From JBHHYU01 sp046757725 (lineage in GTDB: Bacteria > Desulfobacterota > Binatia > UBA9968): 8,457 nt of DNA. The stretch lies in assembly GCA_046757725.1 (NCBI GenBank), contig JBHHYU010000112.1, forward strand, positions 1 to 8,457, read 5' to 3'. The position numbers and the translations under genes are program-made. The notes below the pieces were generated by a model. It made no database searches. It had not been told where the DNA came from and saw only the letters and a program-made list of their open reading frames with translations. Positions 6,635 through 8,457 of this stretch are shown one piece after another (position 1 is the stretch's first letter; every line of letters begins with the position of its first letter).

Positions 6635-7576
6635 ATGGAGAAAAAAAGCCACTATCACGTAATTATCCTCGGATCTGGGCCAGCCGGGCTTACTGCTGCA
6701 ATCTACGCGGCCCGGGCGAATCTGCAACCCTTGGTCGTGGAAGGCTCAGAACCCGGTGGGCAATTAACGATTACCACAGACGTAGAAAATTATCCTGGTT
6801 TTTCTAAGGGGATACAGGGCCCGGATCTTATGGAGGAGTTTAAAAAACAGGCAAGGCGCTTTGACACCGAAACAATCCTTGGAGATGTCACGGCGGTCAA
6901 TCTTACGAAGAGACCCTTCCAAGTGCTGATGGGTAAAGCATCGTATACTTGTGATGCGCTGATTATCGCCACCGGAGCGTCAGCTAAGCTCTTGGGTTTA
7001 GAATCCGAAAAGAGGTTGATGGGATATGGGGTATCCGCTTGCGCCACGTGTGACGGCTTCTTTTTCAAGGACAAGGAGGTTGCTGTCGTAGGAGGGGGAG
7101 ACACGGCTATGGAAGAGGCTGCCTTCCTGACCAAATACGCTACCAAGGTGGCCATTATTCACCGCAGGGATAAACTCCGTGCATCAAAGATCCTACAGGT
7201 TCGGGCCATGAAAAATCCTAAGATTTCCTTTATCTGGGATACCATGCTGGAAGAGGTCTACGGCGACTCCCGAGAAGGCGGGGTCAAAGGCCTGAGACTT
7301 AAAAATGTCAAGACCGGTAAGACCCAGGACTTCAAGTGCGACGGGCTCTTTATTGCCATCGGACATGAGCCGAACACCAAACTATTCGCAGGGCAACTAG
7401 AAATGAATGAGCACGGTTATCTCATCACCCATGACGGAACAGCCACGACCGTTCCGGGTGTCTTCGCCTGCGGTGATGTTCAAGACCACGTTTATCGGCA
7501 GGCGGTCACGGCTGCCGGAACCGGTTGCATGGCCGCTATCGATGCAGTCCGGTTTTTAGAGACTCAGGAACTCTAA
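6635..7576 (+). CDS. trxB: Thioredoxin reductase (NADPH, FAD)
   Basis: Cytosolic flavoenzyme that passes electrons from NADPH through FAD and a redox disulfide to thioredoxin. It has 313 residues, the standard low-molecular-weight form. Seen: FAD dinucleotide site GSGPAG at 13-18; PGGQL at 40-44; redox-active CATC at 136-139 followed by D140; NADPH site GGGDTAMEEA at 153-162 with HRRDKLRA at 176-183, whose arginines favour NADPH over NADH; and FAD-binding GDVQD at 280-284. All key residues are present. The chosen ATG places the FAD motif at the usual distance from the N-terminus, but no clear Shine-Dalgarno precedes it. An ATG at 6619 is in another frame. The gene diverges from moaC, converges on hisF and appears to be transcribed alone. 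The alternative, a ferredoxin/flavodoxin reductase of the same fold, is unlikely because the CATC motif is present. Confidence 0.96.
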   Translation: MEKKSHYHVIILGSGPAGLTAAIYAARANLQPLVVEGSEPGGQLTITTDVENYPGFSKGIQGPDLMEEFKKQARRFDTETILGDVTAVNLTKRPFQVLMGKASYTCDALIIATGASAKLLGLESEKRLMGYGVSACATCDGFFFKDKEVAVVGGGDTAMEEAAFLTKYATKVAIIHRRDKLRASKILQVRAMKNPKISFIWDTMLEEVYGDSREGGVKGLRLKNVKTGKTQDFKCDGLFIAIGHEPNTKLFAGQLEMNEHGYLITHDGTATTVPGVFACGDVQDHVYRQAVTAAGTGCMAAIDAVRFLETQEL

Positions 7577-7648
7577 GGTTACTATTCCCGCTGAACTATT
7601 GGGATTCTGGTTTAAGCTCCTGCGGTTCAATCCTGGAATGGGAGGCTT

Positions 7649-8413
7649 TCAGGACGGAGAAAGCCGCACCGGTATGCCTCTTTTATGGAGATAGCTTTTA
7701 CACTCCGAAATCGTGTACTCTCGGTAATGGAAAATGGACGCGGCCAATGCGGCGCTCGCCTTTCCGATGGTCAGCCCCTCATAAATATGCTCCAAATTCC
7801 CTACTCCGCCAGAGGCAACGACGGGGACTCTAACCCGATCGGAAATAGTCTGGGTCAGCTCTAGATCGTAACCCATCTTAGTCCCGTCTCGATCCATGCT
7901 CGTGAGAAGGATCTCACCGGCACCGTAGGTGGCCATTTTTTCTGCCCACCCGCAGGCATCGATGCCTGTTTGTACCCTTCCCCCATGAGTAAAAACCTCC
8001 CATCGCACCCCCACTCGCTTCGCATCGATCGCGACGACGATGCACTGGCTACCGAAGGTTTTCGCTGCCTCTTTGATAAACTCGGGCCGCGCAATCGCCC
8101 CGGTATTGATCGAGACTTTATCCGCTCCTGCCTTAAGAAGCCGGCGAATATCTTTGAGCGTGTTGATTCCCCCGCCAACAGTTAGCGGCATAAAAACCTC
8201 TTCCGCCGCCCGCGCCACCACGTTAAGGATAATCTCCCGTTGCTCGTGCGAAGCGGTGATATCCAAGAAAGTTAGTTCATCCGCACCTTCTTGGTCGTAG
8301 AGCCGGGCAATCTCCACCGGGTCGCCGGCATCTCGTAAACCGACAAACCGTACCCCTTTGACCACCCGGCCTGCATTCACATCGAGACAAGGTATGATAC
8401 GTTTGGCGAGCAT
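7649..8413 (-). CDS. hisF: Imidazole glycerol phosphate synthase cyclase subunit HisF
   Basis: Cytosolic (beta/alpha)8-barrel cyclase of histidine synthesis. With the glutaminase HisH it turns PRFAR and ammonia into imidazole glycerol phosphate plus AICAR, the latter feeding purine synthesis. It has 254 residues, a normal length. Seen: N-terminal MLAKRIIPCLDV with catalytic D11, VVAID with catalytic D130, phosphate-binding TVGGGI around 78-83, and SGGVG late in the barrel. The start at 8413 is the conserved one, but the bases before it on the - strand lack a Shine-Dalgarno; translation may be coupled to an upstream gene outside the window, often hisA or another his gene. It converges on trxB across 72 bases. 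No truncation or missing catalytic residue. Confidence 0.97.
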   Translation of the reverse strand: MLAKRIIPCLDVNAGRVVKGVRFVGLRDAGDPVEIARLYDQEGADELTFLDITASHEQREIILNVVARAAEEVFMPLTVGGGINTLKDIRRLLKAGADKVSINTGAIARPEFIKEAAKTFGSQCIVVAIDAKRVGVRWEVFTHGGRVQTGIDACGWAEKMATYGAGEILLTSMDRDGTKMGYDLELTQTISDRVRVPVVASGGVGNLEHIYEGLTIGKASAALAASIFHYREYTISECKSYLHKRGIPVRLSPS

Positions 8414-8457
8414 CAGATTGGAGGTAGTCTAACCAAGACTCACTGATAGCTCAAGTC

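Noticed and set aside
7577..7648. GGTTCAATCC at about 7624-7633 resembles the T-loop of a tRNA
   Set aside because: The T-stem has a mismatch, no acceptor stem or 7-base anticodon loop can be formed at the right distance, and the 5' half would overlap the trxB stop. I also see no convincing terminator in this gap.

Overview
The window is ordinary bacterial chromosome: tightly packed genes, no mobile element, no tRNA or rRNA, no CRISPR array. It encodes three well-known housekeeping enzymes (TrxB, HisF, MoaC), a RadC-family protein, one small unassigned protein, and a catabolic or respiratory-looking block made of two peptide/nickel-type ABC permeases and a large molybdenum enzyme. Base composition looks moderately GC-rich and the gene types fit a Gram-negative bacterium, probably free-living. 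HisF and TrxB have sequence styles seen in Proteobacteria, NC10, Nitrospirota and similar phyla. I cannot fix the phylum from sequence alone.

Left block, + strand (1-4467): the permease genes dppB-like (about 95-1048) and dppC-like (1059-1982) are 10 bases apart and are followed 61 bases later by an 807-residue cytoplasmic molybdopterin oxidoreductase (2044-4467). The two permeases form the membrane channel of one ABC importer; its solute-binding protein and ATPases must lie outside the window. The molybdenum enzyme has a complete [4Fe-4S] motif and a likely Mo-ligand cysteine, but no electron-transfer or membrane-anchor subunit next to it, so its substrate and redox partner are open.

Middle block, - strand (6445 down to 4680): moaC, then radC, then a small gene for a 95-residue probable coiled-coil protein with a very good ribosome binding site. 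MoaC makes the precursor of the pterin cofactor that the molybdenum enzyme needs, but it lies in a separate, oppositely oriented transcription unit, so the link is functional rather than operonic. The gap 4468-4679, between the convergent molybdenum enzyme and small gene, holds two clear inverted repeats. The gap 4968-5180 holds a probable radC terminator.

Right block: trxB (+, 6635-7576) diverges from moaC across a 189-base spacer with a perfect TATAAT box, and converges on hisF (-, 7649-8413) with a 72-base gap in which I see no convincing terminator. The last 44 bases carry only the hisF upstream region. I see no strong evidence for a new multi-gene system. The best leads are the partnerless molybdenum enzyme beside an importer and the small coiled-coil gene behind radC.
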